NCBI RefSeq assembly: GCF_027622875.1
Contig: NZ_JAPZVP010000023.1
Span: forward strand, 23,775-87,774
Reading direction: 5' to 3'
Length of the DNA stretch: 64,000 nucleotides
Origin: Glycomyces luteolus
Lineage (GTDB): Bacteria > Actinomycetota > Actinomycetes > Mycobacteriales > Micromonosporaceae
This document shows positions 51,685 to 59,610 of this stretch, one piece after another. Below the pieces are notes generated by a model. It saw nothing but the letters and a program-made list of their open reading frames with translations, was not told where the DNA came from and searched no databases. The position numbers and the translations under genes are program-made. Numbering within the stretch: position 1 is the stretch's first letter; every line of letters begins with the position of its first letter.

Positions 51685-51990
51685 ATGGCCGGTGTCGCAA
51701 TGGACACAGAAACAGTCGCCCAAGCCGCGACTGACACGGTCAACGCCAAGCTCTCGGTCGACGGCAACCTCGACCGACTGAAGGCCCTTTGCGACGAGCT
51801 CGCCGCTTCCTGGTCTGGCCAGGGTGCCGCCGCGTTCGCCAACGTCATGCAGGCGTGGGACGCCGAGGCTGCGAAGCTCCTCGACGCGCTCCAGGACATC
51901 GCCGACAGCCTCGACTCCTCGGCTGCTCAGCAGGCGGAGCAGGACGCCCAGTCCAGCTCCGACTTCGGCGCCTTCGACTCCGAGCTCTAA
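51685..51990 (+). CDS. esxB: WXG100-family protein (ESX substrate), first of pair
   Basis: The 101-residue WXG100 protein is a helix-turn-helix hairpin with WSG at 43-45 between helices (about 8-40 and 47-90). The flexible end (SSSDFGAFDSEL) lacks the YxxxD/E signal, which is carried by its partner. Such proteins form heterodimers exported by EccC. GGAGGTGA 3 nt before the ATG gives very strong translation, typical of these abundant substrates. The gene pair is followed by its own terminator. The esxB/esxA naming by order is by convention. Confidence 0.9.
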   Translation: MAGVAMDTETVAQAATDTVNAKLSVDGNLDRLKALCDELAASWSGQGAAAFANVMQAWDAEAAKLLDALQDIADSLDSSAAQQAEQDAQSSSDFGAFDSEL

Positions 51991-52028
51991 CTGACCTTCC
52001 CCCCATACCTTTAGGAAAGAGGTGAACC

Positions 52029-52316
52029 ATGGGTTCTCGTATTGCTATGAGCTACGAGGAGCTCGAAGCGGCAACTGCCGAGATCGCGTCGCAGTCTGGT
52101 GAAATGACCAGCACGCTTGCCGACCTCCGCACCCAGCTTGACGCCCTCGACTGGCAAGGTGCCGACAAGGACTCCTACGAAGAGGCTAAGGCCCAGTGGG
52201 ACGCGTCCTTCGAGAAGATCAACGACATCCTCGAGGCTGTCGGCCGCGCGGTCGACAACGCGAAGCAGCGCTACCAGGAGACCGAGGCTGCGAACGCGGC
52301 TCGGTTCAACGGGTAG
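52029..52316 (+). CDS. esxA: WXG100-family protein (ESX substrate), second of pair
   Basis: The 95-residue WXG100 protein has WQG at 42-44 and a C-terminal YQETE matching the YxxxD/E type VII export signal read by the last EccC ATPase domain. Helices span about 8-40 and 47-85. It lies 38 nt after its partner, with GAGG 6 nt before the ATG. Together they are the core secreted heterodimer of the system and are usually needed for secretion of other substrates (family knowledge). Confidence 0.92.
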   Translation: MGSRIAMSYEELEAATAEIASQSGEMTSTLADLRTQLDALDWQGADKDSYEEAKAQWDASFEKINDILEAVGRAVDNAKQRYQETEAANAARFNG

Positions 52317-52343
52317 CAGCTTCTCCGAGCTCGAAGACGACCG

Positions 52344-52379
52344 GAAACCCGGGTAGTCCGCCAGGACGGCCCGGGTTTC
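52344..52379 (+). terminator. Terminator of the WXG100 pair
   Basis: Stem GAAACCCGGG/CCCGGGTTTC (52344-52353 with 52370-52379) encloses a small nested GTCC/GGAC hairpin, followed by TT. Confidence 0.8.
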
Positions 52380-52416
52380 TTCGCGCCCAAGGAAAGCGGC
52401 ACTCAGGAACGTGAAA

Positions 52417-52442
52417 GGGCGGGAACCTCGCGGTCCCCGCCC
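52417..52442 (-). terminator. Terminator of mycP
   Basis: An 11-bp stem with one mismatch (52417-52427 with 52432-52442) lies 16 bp after the mycP stop; on the minus strand TTTC follows. Confidence 0.75.
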
Positions 52443-52458
52443 TTACGTCAAGCCTGCG

Positions 52459-53841
52459 TCAGTCGGTCGCGGCCTTCACCGGGACCACGTCCGGCTTCCG
52501 GGTGCCCGGCCGCCAACGGCGGTTGCGGCCCTTCGGGATGATCTTCTTCAGCACGAGCACCAGAGTGACGAGCACGATCGCGATGCCGACGCTCGCCCAG
52601 GCCATGGTCTTCTCGGTACGGAGCGGGTCGTAGTCCGGGTCGAGGCCGACGATCGACTGGCGGTCCTCGTCGGCGATCGGCGTCGAGCTCGGCTCCTCGC
52701 TCGGGGCCTCGGACGCCGTGTCGGAGACGATCGCCGCCGGGTCCTCGATCGGGGCGGTCAGCGCCGCTCCCACGTTGAGGATGCCGTGGCCCTGGTAGAT
52801 GTTGAACTCGTTCGGCGGGTGGATCGCGGTCTCCTGCAGGCGCTGCTGGATCCACGCGGGCGTCGCCTCGGCGCCGTACTGGCCTTTGAGGAGCGCGGCC
52901 GCCCCGGCTACGAACGGCGCGGCGTAGCTCGTGCCCTGGTCCACGAACCATTCGCCGGAAGCGTGCGGGAACGGCACCTCGACACCGGGCGCGAGCAGGT
53001 CGAGGTTGTTGCCGAAGTTGGTTCCCTCGTACCAGTTCCCCTCCGGGTTGTGCGCCCCGACCGCGATGACCTCGGGGTAGTTGGCCGGATAGAACGTCTG
53101 CTTGTCCGCGTCGATCTTGTCGTCGTCCATGTGCGAGGTGGCGTTGCCCGAAGCGGCGACGATGACGACGTCCTTCTCCATGGCGTACTCGACGCCGGCG
53201 GCGAGGTCAGGGGATTCGAGCATCACCGAGGAGATGTTGATGACGTCGGCGCCGTGGTCGACCGCGTCGATGATCGCGAGGCCGACCGCCTTGCTCTTGT
53301 TCGCGTCGCCGCCCTCGTCCTTGCCGCCGGTGAACACCCGGATCGGCAGGATGTCGGCCTCGGGCGCGACGCCGACGAAGTCCGGGTCGCCCGGGTTGCC
53401 GATCGGATTCCCAGCCGCGATCGCCGCCACCGCTGTGCCGTGGCCGCTCGAATCGCACTGCCCGTTGGCGGCCGCGTCAAACCAGTCGTAGCCGGGCAGG
53501 AGGCGGCCCGTGAACACGTCGGCCTCGCGTACCGAAGCGACACCCGAGTCGATGACGGCGATCGTCACCGGATCGCCTTCCTTGGCGCCCGTCTCGAATG
53601 TGCCGCGGTTGTACTGCTGCGCCTGCTCTAGACCGATGAAGTTCTTCGCCCACTGCTCCTTGTTGAGCGGCTCGCCGCCCTCGGCGATCGGAATGCATTC
53701 GCCCCGATCATTCTCGGGAGCCAATGGCAGGTTCCACCCGTCCGGCTGCGCCAGAGCAGGAGTGGTCGTCAGCATGACCGTTCCGGCGGTCGCCATTGCG
53801 ACAGCGGCGGAATAGAGAGGTATACGCGGGAGGAATCGCAC
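52459..53841 (-). CDS. mycP: Mycosin, ESX-associated subtilisin-like protease
   Basis: The 460-residue S8 protease has a signal peptide (about 8-32, ALAQ), catalytic D98 (VIDSGV), H134 (SSGHGTAVAA) and S305 (GTSYAAPFVAG), oxyanion N233 (SGNA), an acidic Pro/Ser linker (about 375-410) and a C-terminal membrane helix (about 414-436) with a short basic tail. This is the canonical MycP plan. The N-terminal extension (about 33-90) with WNLPL and CIPI wraps the catalytic domain in known mycosins. MycP caps and stabilises the ESX pore on the outer side. It diverges from eccE, 140 bp away. Confidence 0.95.
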   Translation of the reverse strand: MRFLPRIPLYSAAVAMATAGTVMLTTTPALAQPDGWNLPLAPENDRGECIPIAEGGEPLNKEQWAKNFIGLEQAQQYNRGTFETGAKEGDPVTIAVIDSGVASVREADVFTGRLLPGYDWFDAAANGQCDSSGHGTAVAAIAAGNPIGNPGDPDFVGVAPEADILPIRVFTGGKDEGGDANKSKAVGLAIIDAVDHGADVINISSVMLESPDLAAGVEYAMEKDVVIVAASGNATSHMDDDKIDADKQTFYPANYPEVIAVGAHNPEGNWYEGTNFGNNLDLLAPGVEVPFPHASGEWFVDQGTSYAAPFVAGAAALLKGQYGAEATPAWIQQRLQETAIHPPNEFNIYQGHGILNVGAALTAPIEDPAAIVSDTASEAPSEEPSSTPIADEDRQSIVGLDPDYDPLRTEKTMAWASVGIAIVLVTLVLVLKKIIPKGRNRRWRPGTRKPDVVPVKAATD

Positions 53842-53981
53842 CCGGTCAGTCTAACGCCGCAATACCAGCGAGCCGGTCCACCCATATGGGCCCGAAACAC
53901 CGGAAGGGCGGGGGCCCAAGCGGTGGACTCGTCCGCATACGATGGATACGACCACTCACCTTCATCTTGGAGACGTCGCCC

Positions 53982-55238
53982 ATGACGATGCTGCAGGCCC
54001 AACAGCAAGCTCGCGGCACCGCGTCCGTGCAAGCCCAGCAGGGCAACGGCCCGGCCCCCGGCGAGTCGGTCGTGTTCACGACCCGTTCGACCGGCAGGCT
54101 CGGCCCGCTCACGGTCGCGCAGCTCATCACGATCGAGCTGGCGCTCACGCTCGCGTTGGCGTGCCTCGCGTTCGGCATGATCCCGGGTGCCGCCGGCGGT
54201 GCTGTCGCGCTGGTCGTGCTCATCATCGTGTTCTGGCGCAAGGGCGACTACTGGTGGTACCAGACCTGGCCGCTCAAGTCGCGCATGAAGCGGCGCATCC
54301 GCGCCCTCGACCCCGAGCAGCTCACCGAGGTCCTCCACCGGATCGCCCCCGACCTTGGCATCACCGGCATCGAGGACCGCGATGAGAACGTCGGCATCGG
54401 CCACGACAACGGCGGCTGGTTCTCCGTCATCGAGATCGGCACCACCGATGAGGGAACGAAGGCCGTCCCGCTCGAACGCCTCGAGCGGCTCTTCGACGAG
54501 ACCTCCGTGCCCGTCACCGCGGTGCAGCTCATCGGCCACACGACCCCGGTCGGCTTGAGCGCCTACGACAACAGCCCCGCCTCCCGCTCCTACCGCGAGC
54601 TCCTCGGCGACTACCCCGCCGTGGTCCACCACAAGGCCTGGCTCGCGGTCCGCCTCGGCGCCCGCGACGCCCGCGAGGCGACCGCCGAGCGCGGCGGCGA
54701 GGTCGACGGTGTCTACAAGGCACTGGCCTCGACTTCGCAGCGGGTGAGCAAGCTCCTCGGCAACGTCGGCGTCCCGAACCGCATCCTCGACGCCGAGGGC
54801 GTGCGCGAAGCGGTCTCGCAGTCGCTCGGTGTGGCGTTCGCGCCGGTTCCGGGCGAGCGCACCGCCGAGGAGTGGAGCCACTGGTATGCGGACGGCCTGC
54901 GCCACGTCGCGTATCGGATCACCAAGTGGCCCACCGACGCCGCGTCCCTGCACCGCACCGGCGACGCGCTCTCGGGCGTGCCCGCCGCGTTCGTGACCGT
55001 CTCGACCGTGGTCACCGCGGGCACGAACGGCAAGGTCAACCCCGACGGCCGCGTCACCGGACGGCAGCTCGCCGTCGACGGGATCGTGCGCCTCGCACTC
55101 GACCAGTCCTCGTGGGAGTCGGCCCAGAACCAGCTGCTGAACGTCGCCGACCAGCTCGGCGTCCGCCTGCAGCGCCTCGACGGCGAGCACGGCCCCGCCG
55201 CCTACGCATCCGCCCCCACCGGAGGAGGCCCCCGATGA
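53982..55238 (+). CDS. eccE: Type VII secretion protein EccE
   Basis: The 418-residue protein has two adjacent membrane helices (about 46-66 and 68-88) separated by MIPGAAGG, then KGDYWWYQ.W and a cytoplasmic domain (about 100-415). GRLGPLTVAQLI.IE before the helices is the family signature. EccE sits on the periphery of the ESX complex. ATG 53982 has GGAG 8-9 nt upstream; the frame is open further upstream to 53796 without similarity. Its stop overlaps the next gene by ATGA, so the downstream Pro-rich protein is probably a partner. Confidence 0.9.
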   Translation: MTMLQAQQQARGTASVQAQQGNGPAPGESVVFTTRSTGRLGPLTVAQLITIELALTLALACLAFGMIPGAAGGAVALVVLIIVFWRKGDYWWYQTWPLKSRMKRRIRALDPEQLTEVLHRIAPDLGITGIEDRDENVGIGHDNGGWFSVIEIGTTDEGTKAVPLERLERLFDETSVPVTAVQLIGHTTPVGLSAYDNSPASRSYRELLGDYPAVVHHKAWLAVRLGARDAREATAERGGEVDGVYKALASTSQRVSKLLGNVGVPNRILDAEGVREAVSQSLGVAFAPVPGERTAEEWSHWYADGLRHVAYRITKWPTDAASLHRTGDALSGVPAAFVTVSTVVTAGTNGKVNPDGRVTGRQLAVDGIVRLALDQSSWESAQNQLLNVADQLGVRLQRLDGEHGPAAYASAPTGGGPR

Positions 55239-56896
55239 GCGACCGCAACAACGGCAACGTCTACGGAGGCGGCACCTACCAGGGGGGCACGTACCAGAGC
55301 GGCGCCCACCGCACCGGCCGCCACACGGACGACGACGAAGAGCAGCAGCGCGGGGCCGTGGACGACGAAGGCTCGGGCACCGCGAAGATCGGCCGCGCAG
55401 GCGCATCCGGTGCGGCCACGCCGCCGCCGAGCGCCCGCGGCGGCGCGACGCCCCCGCAAGGCGCCGTCTATGGCGGCCAACCGGGTCAGACCGGCAGCCA
55501 GCCGTCGCAGCCGCCCGCGCAGGGCGCCGTCTACGGTGCCCCCTCTGCGCGCCAGGGCCAGCAGCCCGCCGCGCCGCAGGCCCGTCCGGCTTCGCCCCCG
55601 CAGGTGCCGAGCGCCCGCGGCGGCGCGCAGCCGCCGCGCCCGGCGGCCCAGCCCGTGCCGCCGCAGCAGCAGACGCCCCGGCCGCCCGAGATGCGCCCGC
55701 CGTCGCAAAGCCAAGTGCCGCAACCGTCTTCGCCGCCGCAGTACCAGCAGCCGCAGCGTCCGCCGGCCCAGCCGCCGACGCAGGCCCGGGCCACGCCGCC
55801 TCCGGCGCCGCAGCCCCAGGTTCCGCAACCGCCTGCGGCGCAACCGCCTCGGCCGCAGTACCAGCAGCCCGCGCCGCCGCCCCAGCAGTCGTCGGTCTCG
55901 CCGGTCTCCGCCGCGCCCGTCAGCGCGCCCTCGATATCCCCGGTCTCGGCGCAGCCGATCTCGGGCCAGCCGATGTCCGGCAGCCCCGTCTCCGGCCAGC
56001 CGTTCTCCGCGCAACCCGCGTCGGCCCAGCCGTACTCGGGCATGCCCTACTCCGGCGCCGCCCCGATCACCGGCGGCCCGATCAGCTCCCTGCCGACCTC
56101 GGCGGGCCTCTTCGGCGTCGGCTCGGTCTCGGCCGGTCCCACCGAGGGCACCGTCTACGGCCTCCCGGTCACCGACCGCGCCGTCGAGACCGCCAACGAC
56201 GCGGGCCGCCCCATCGAGGCCGTCAAGCCCGCCCCGCAGATCCCGACCGCGCGGGCCCTGGAGCTCATGACCTCGGCCAGCCCGCCCTCCGGCCTCGTGA
56301 TCGGACGCGACGCCGAGCAGGTGCCCGTCGTCGCCCCGTTCTTCCGCCCGGAGGAGACCCGCATCAACCTCATCGGCGGCGTCTACCTCGCCCGCCTGCT
56401 CGTCTTCCGCGCCTTGGCGATCGGCACCCGCGTCGCGGTCTGCACGACCCGCCCGCAGGAGTGGAACGGCCTGGGCGAGACCGCGACCGGCCGCAACGAC
56501 CGCCTCGCGGTCCTGCACGGCGACCAGCCCGTCACCGTCGAGGCCAGCCAGCACTCCCCGGCGCTGTACGTCTACGACGTGGGCGAGCGCGGCTCACAGA
56601 CCAAGCCGGTCCTCGGCCCCTGGCGCACCCAGCTGACGGTCCTGCCGCGCCTCACCAACTACGCCGACGAGCTCACCGGCGAGGCCCACATGACCGTCCT
56701 GCAGCGGCTCACCGCCGAAGAGGCTCAGATCGCCCGCTCGGCGATCCGCGTCAACCAGGAAGTGCTGCAATGGCTCCAGATGCTGCACGACGACATGATC
56801 GCGATGCTCCGCAAGGGTCAGAAGGAGCGCTACCTTTGGTGCTCCCCGACCTCGATCGAGGCGCAGATGTTCGGCGCACCGATGCGAACGTACTGA
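55235..56896 (+). CDS. Pro/Gln/Ser-rich protein with conserved C-terminal domain, coupled to eccE
   Basis: The 553-residue protein has a huge disordered region (about 1-330). It contains Thr/Tyr/Gly repeats (GGTYQGGTYQSG), QGAVYG units, long P/Q stretches and a run of P-V-S/I-S-G/A-Q-P repeats. A compact C-terminal domain follows (about 350-553: GLVIGRDAEQVPVVAPFFRPEETRINLIGGVYLARLLVFRALAIGTRVAVCTTRPQEW). No signal peptide or membrane helix is seen, so it is probably cytoplasmic at the ESX complex. Translational coupling with eccE makes an ESX role likely. Comparable Pro-rich proteins (EspI-like) regulate ESX-1 in mycobacteria, but homology is not shown here. Confidence 0.75.
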   Translation: MSDRNNGNVYGGGTYQGGTYQSGAHRTGRHTDDDEEQQRGAVDDEGSGTAKIGRAGASGAATPPPSARGGATPPQGAVYGGQPGQTGSQPSQPPAQGAVYGAPSARQGQQPAAPQARPASPPQVPSARGGAQPPRPAAQPVPPQQQTPRPPEMRPPSQSQVPQPSSPPQYQQPQRPPAQPPTQARATPPPAPQPQVPQPPAAQPPRPQYQQPAPPPQQSSVSPVSAAPVSAPSISPVSAQPISGQPMSGSPVSGQPFSAQPASAQPYSGMPYSGAAPITGGPISSLPTSAGLFGVGSVSAGPTEGTVYGLPVTDRAVETANDAGRPIEAVKPAPQIPTARALELMTSASPPSGLVIGRDAEQVPVVAPFFRPEETRINLIGGVYLARLLVFRALAIGTRVAVCTTRPQEWNGLGETATGRNDRLAVLHGDQPVTVEASQHSPALYVYDVGERGSQTKPVLGPWRTQLTVLPRLTNYADELTGEAHMTVLQRLTAEEAQIARSAIRVNQEVLQWLQMLHDDMIAMLRKGQKERYLWCSPTSIEAQMFGAPMRTY

Positions 56897-56909
56897 CCAA
56901 GGCATGAAA

Positions 56910-56939
56910 AAGGGGCGGGGCCGATCGGCCCCGCCCCTT
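56910..56939. terminator. Bidirectional terminator, 30-bp perfect palindrome
   Basis: Arms 56910-56924 and 56925-56939 are fully complementary. It is preceded by A residues and followed by TTC, serving the Pro-rich gene and the convergent DUF3558-like gene. Confidence 0.85.
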
Positions 56940-56953
56940 CACGCTTTCGTCGG

Positions 56954-58294
56954 CTAGCTCGCGTCACGCCAGTTCTCGAGGTACGCGTTCGCGATCGCCA
57001 GCGCCAGGTCAGTCAGACCCTGCTGGTCCATCGCGGCATCCTCGGTCACCGAGATCCGCACCACCGTATAGGAGTTGTCGTCCTGCACATGGAGGTGGAA
57101 GTTCGAGGTCCCCTCCTCGGGGACGCGCGAGACCGCCGCGGACTGGTCGCCGATCGACGGCGCCGGGTCCACCAGGGTCCAGGCCTCCTGCTCGCCGATG
57201 TCTCCGGTGCCCAGCTTGAAGTTGACGCTGGCCTTCGCGTCGGAGTCGAGCACCATGCTCTCGACCTCCACCAGCGCCGTCGCCCGCTCGACCTCGCCGT
57301 ACGTCAGGTCGCAGGACTGCGCCCACCCGCTCCGCTTGTCCTCGGCGTCGCCGACGGCCTCCGGCTCCGCACCATCCACGATGGACTCGATCGGAGCGGT
57401 GTCGACCAGCGAGCACGGCTCCGAGCTGCCCTCGTACGTCAGGTTCGTCTCCGAACCGCCCGTGCCCTCGCCGCCGCCGTCGTCGCGGTTCATGAACCAC
57501 CACACGCCGCCGCCCACCAGAGCCAGCGCGACCACCGCACCGATGATCTTCGGCACCGGGCTCGACTTGCGGGCCCGGCTGCGCACCTTCTGGAAGTCCG
57601 AACGCCGCCGCGGCTCCTTCGGCATGTACCCGAGCCGCCCGATCGTGGTGGTCTCGCCGCCGCCCCACTCGCTCCGAGACTCGTCGGCGAACGCGGCCTC
57701 CTCGAACGGCTGATCCCTGGGAGAGGGCGATTCCGCACGACCCGGCTCGGCGCCCCGCGGCTGGAACTGCGGCTCACCCGCACCGCGAGGCGAACCCGCC
57801 TCGCGCCTGGGCGGGGAGCCGGCGTCACGCCTCGGCGGCGAACCCGCGCCCCACTGCTCCGCACGCGGCGTGGAACCGGTCACCGGGCCGCCTTGCGGGC
57901 GCCTCGACTCATAGCCCCCGGACTGCGGAGAGAACTGCTGCTGCGGTGATTGGTACTGCGGGGACTGGCCGGTCTGCCCCGGCTGCGGCCCGCGGCCCGC
58001 TCCAGGCCCGCCCGCGCGCGGTACGCCGCCGCGAGGGTCCTGCGAGGGCCGTCCCGCCTGCGGCATCGGGCGCTGGCCGCCCTGGGGGCCGCCTGCCTGA
58101 GGTCCACCGGCCTGCGGGCCGCCGACGCGCGGCTGGCCGCCGGCGGGAGTGCGGGGGGCGTTCGGCTGCTGGCCGGGTTCGCCCTGCGCCCCGCGCGGTC
58201 TGCCCGCTTGGGGCCGCCACTGGCCCGCGCCCGGCCGCTGCCCGTCCTCGGGCTGCTCGTCGTATGCCGGGCCAAAGGGTGGTGTGGCGCTCAC
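56954..58294 (-). CDS. Pro/Gln/Gly-rich membrane protein with DUF3558-like outer domain
   Basis: The 446-residue protein has a disordered cytoplasmic head (about 1-245) with GGPQAGGPQAGGPQGG and SPPRR.AGSPPRR repeats. One transmembrane helix (about 258-278, PKIIGAVVALALVGGGVWWFM) and an outer domain (about 295-446) follow. The outer domain has cysteines at EPCSLVD and QSCDLTY, the DUF3558-like pattern also seen in the next gene. GTG 58294 is chosen because GGAGG lies 6 nt upstream. It ends the ESX locus together with the 58370 gene, 75 bp upstream on the same strand. A surface or substrate-handling role is only inferred. Confidence 0.77.
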   Translation of the reverse strand: MSATPPFGPAYDEQPEDGQRPGAGQWRPQAGRPRGAQGEPGQQPNAPRTPAGGQPRVGGPQAGGPQAGGPQGGQRPMPQAGRPSQDPRGGVPRAGGPGAGRGPQPGQTGQSPQYQSPQQQFSPQSGGYESRRPQGGPVTGSTPRAEQWGAGSPPRRDAGSPPRREAGSPRGAGEPQFQPRGAEPGRAESPSPRDQPFEEAAFADESRSEWGGGETTTIGRLGYMPKEPRRRSDFQKVRSRARKSSPVPKIIGAVVALALVGGGVWWFMNRDDGGGEGTGGSETNLTYEGSSEPCSLVDTAPIESIVDGAEPEAVGDAEDKRSGWAQSCDLTYGEVERATALVEVESMVLDSDAKASVNFKLGTGDIGEQEAWTLVDPAPSIGDQSAAVSRVPEEGTSNFHLHVQDDNSYTVVRISVTEDAAMDQQGLTDLALAIANAYLENWRDAS

Positions 58295-58369
58295 GATGAT
58301 CCTCCGCGAATGATTCCCGGCGTGTCGACTTGACGCCGCGGTAGTCACCGCCAGCTTAAAGGGAGCCGC

Positions 58370-59053
58370 CTAATTCGCCACTCGGGGGAGCGCGTCGATG
58401 AGGCCCGCGCCGAGATCCTCGGCCAGCTGCCGCACATCGCCGCCCTCAGGCGGGACGCCGGTGAAGAACAGGTTGATGCTCAACGTCACGTTGGCCGTCT
58501 GGATGTGGAGGCGGACCTGCGTCTCCTCGCCTTCGGCAACGGTCACGACCGCCGCCTTCTCGCCGATTCCGCTTACGTTCTCGGTGGTGAAGCCCTTGGA
58601 CGCCTCGAAGTCGAGGACCCCGGCGTGCGCGGCCCGCGCCTTCGCCGAGTCCTCGTAGACCTGCACCGTGGAGAAGAGCGTCACCAGGCGGTAGGCATCG
58701 TCCCCGGTGTACTCGGCCGAATAGGTGCAGTTGAAGGTCCGCACTTCATCCTTGGAGGACTCCTCGGGGTTCCGCGCCTGCTCGGTGTCGGCCCAGGGCG
58801 TGAGCAGCTCCGCGTTCACCGAGAGTTCGCACAGGTCGCCGATCTCCCCCGCGTCGACGGCGGGCGCCTCGTCCCCGTTTCCGGACGACCAGTAGAGGAC
58901 GGTGGCCCCGCCCGCAAGCAGGAGCGCGACCACGGCGAGCACCCAGCCCACGCTCGTGAGCTGGCGGAAGAGGTCGGCACCGCGATGCCGCCCCTGGTAG
59001 GTGGAGGGTTTCCCGTCCGCCCGGGGTTCCTCGGACTTGTCCGAGTCGATCAC
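58370..59053 (-). CDS. Single-span membrane protein with DUF3558-like outer domain
   Basis: The 227-residue protein has a charged cytoplasmic start (about 1-35), one transmembrane helix (about 36-57, VGWVLAVVALLLAGGATVLYW) and an outer domain (about 65-227) with cysteines at DLCELSV and FNCTYSA. Its C-terminal strands (TQVRLHIQTANVTLSINLFF) and final helix align in pattern with the downstream gene at 56954, so the two are tandem paralogues with different heads. The start is GTG 59053. No convincing ribosome site is seen, so the start is provisional. It faces away from rne across 557 bp. Confidence 0.73.
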   Translation of the reverse strand: MIDSDKSEEPRADGKPSTYQGRHRGADLFRQLTSVGWVLAVVALLLAGGATVLYWSSGNGDEAPAVDAGEIGDLCELSVNAELLTPWADTEQARNPEESSKDEVRTFNCTYSAEYTGDDAYRLVTLFSTVQVYEDSAKARAAHAGVLDFEASKGFTTENVSGIGEKAAVVTVAEGEETQVRLHIQTANVTLSINLFFTGVPPEGGDVRQLAEDLGAGLIDALPRVAN

Positions 59054-59610
59054 CTGGAGTGCGATGGTCGTCGTCCTTACAGTGCCGAAGCTTGCGAGGT
59101 ACGCGCTGGCTCAGCTGGGAGGCTCGCTGCTGACGCGCCAGCCCACAGCTTATCGAGTACATGGGACACGGGCCACGCTCCGACCGTGCCAACCGCGAGG
59201 AGTCGTGTTTTCTCACCCTTTCGTGACGGGTCGCACTGAGAGCGGCGGCACCGGTCTGCTGACCGGCTCGGCGAATGACGCAGAGTGTGCGATACTCGAC
59301 CTTGTCGTACCGCACACAGCTACGGACGGTGCGACCTGGAGATGTCCTGTCCGCGTCCCTCACGACGGCGACGGACTTGACCACTCGGCTGGGGCAGAGG
59401 TTGAATTCCCAGCGCGAGTTGAGGCTTTCAGTGCGGCCCGAACGGCATGATTTGAGCGCCGGAGCATGGCTCGCCAGCCTCTTGGGCGAAGCGAGCCGGA
59501 TGTCGGCCTCGCCACGCCGGGAGGACCGCACTCTGATGCCGCGCCCGTGCGGCAGCGGATGCAGATCGCATCACGCGCCCGGGCGGCGGCTGGAATGGAG
59601 ATTTATTCAT
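59054..59610. promoter_or_regulatory. 557-bp rne upstream region and long leader
   Basis: No protein gene is supported. GTGTGCG (59285-59291) and CGCACAC (59311-59317) form an inverted repeat around GATACTCGAC, and TGCGATACT (59288-59296) reads as an extended -10. Transcription from there would give a leader of about 300 nt before the ATG at 59611. The frame is open throughout the leader, but its residues do not look like an RNase E N-terminus. An AT-rich patch (ATTTATTCAT, about 59601-59610) sits right before the ATG and resembles an RNase E-preferred single-stranded site (inference). Confidence 0.45.
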
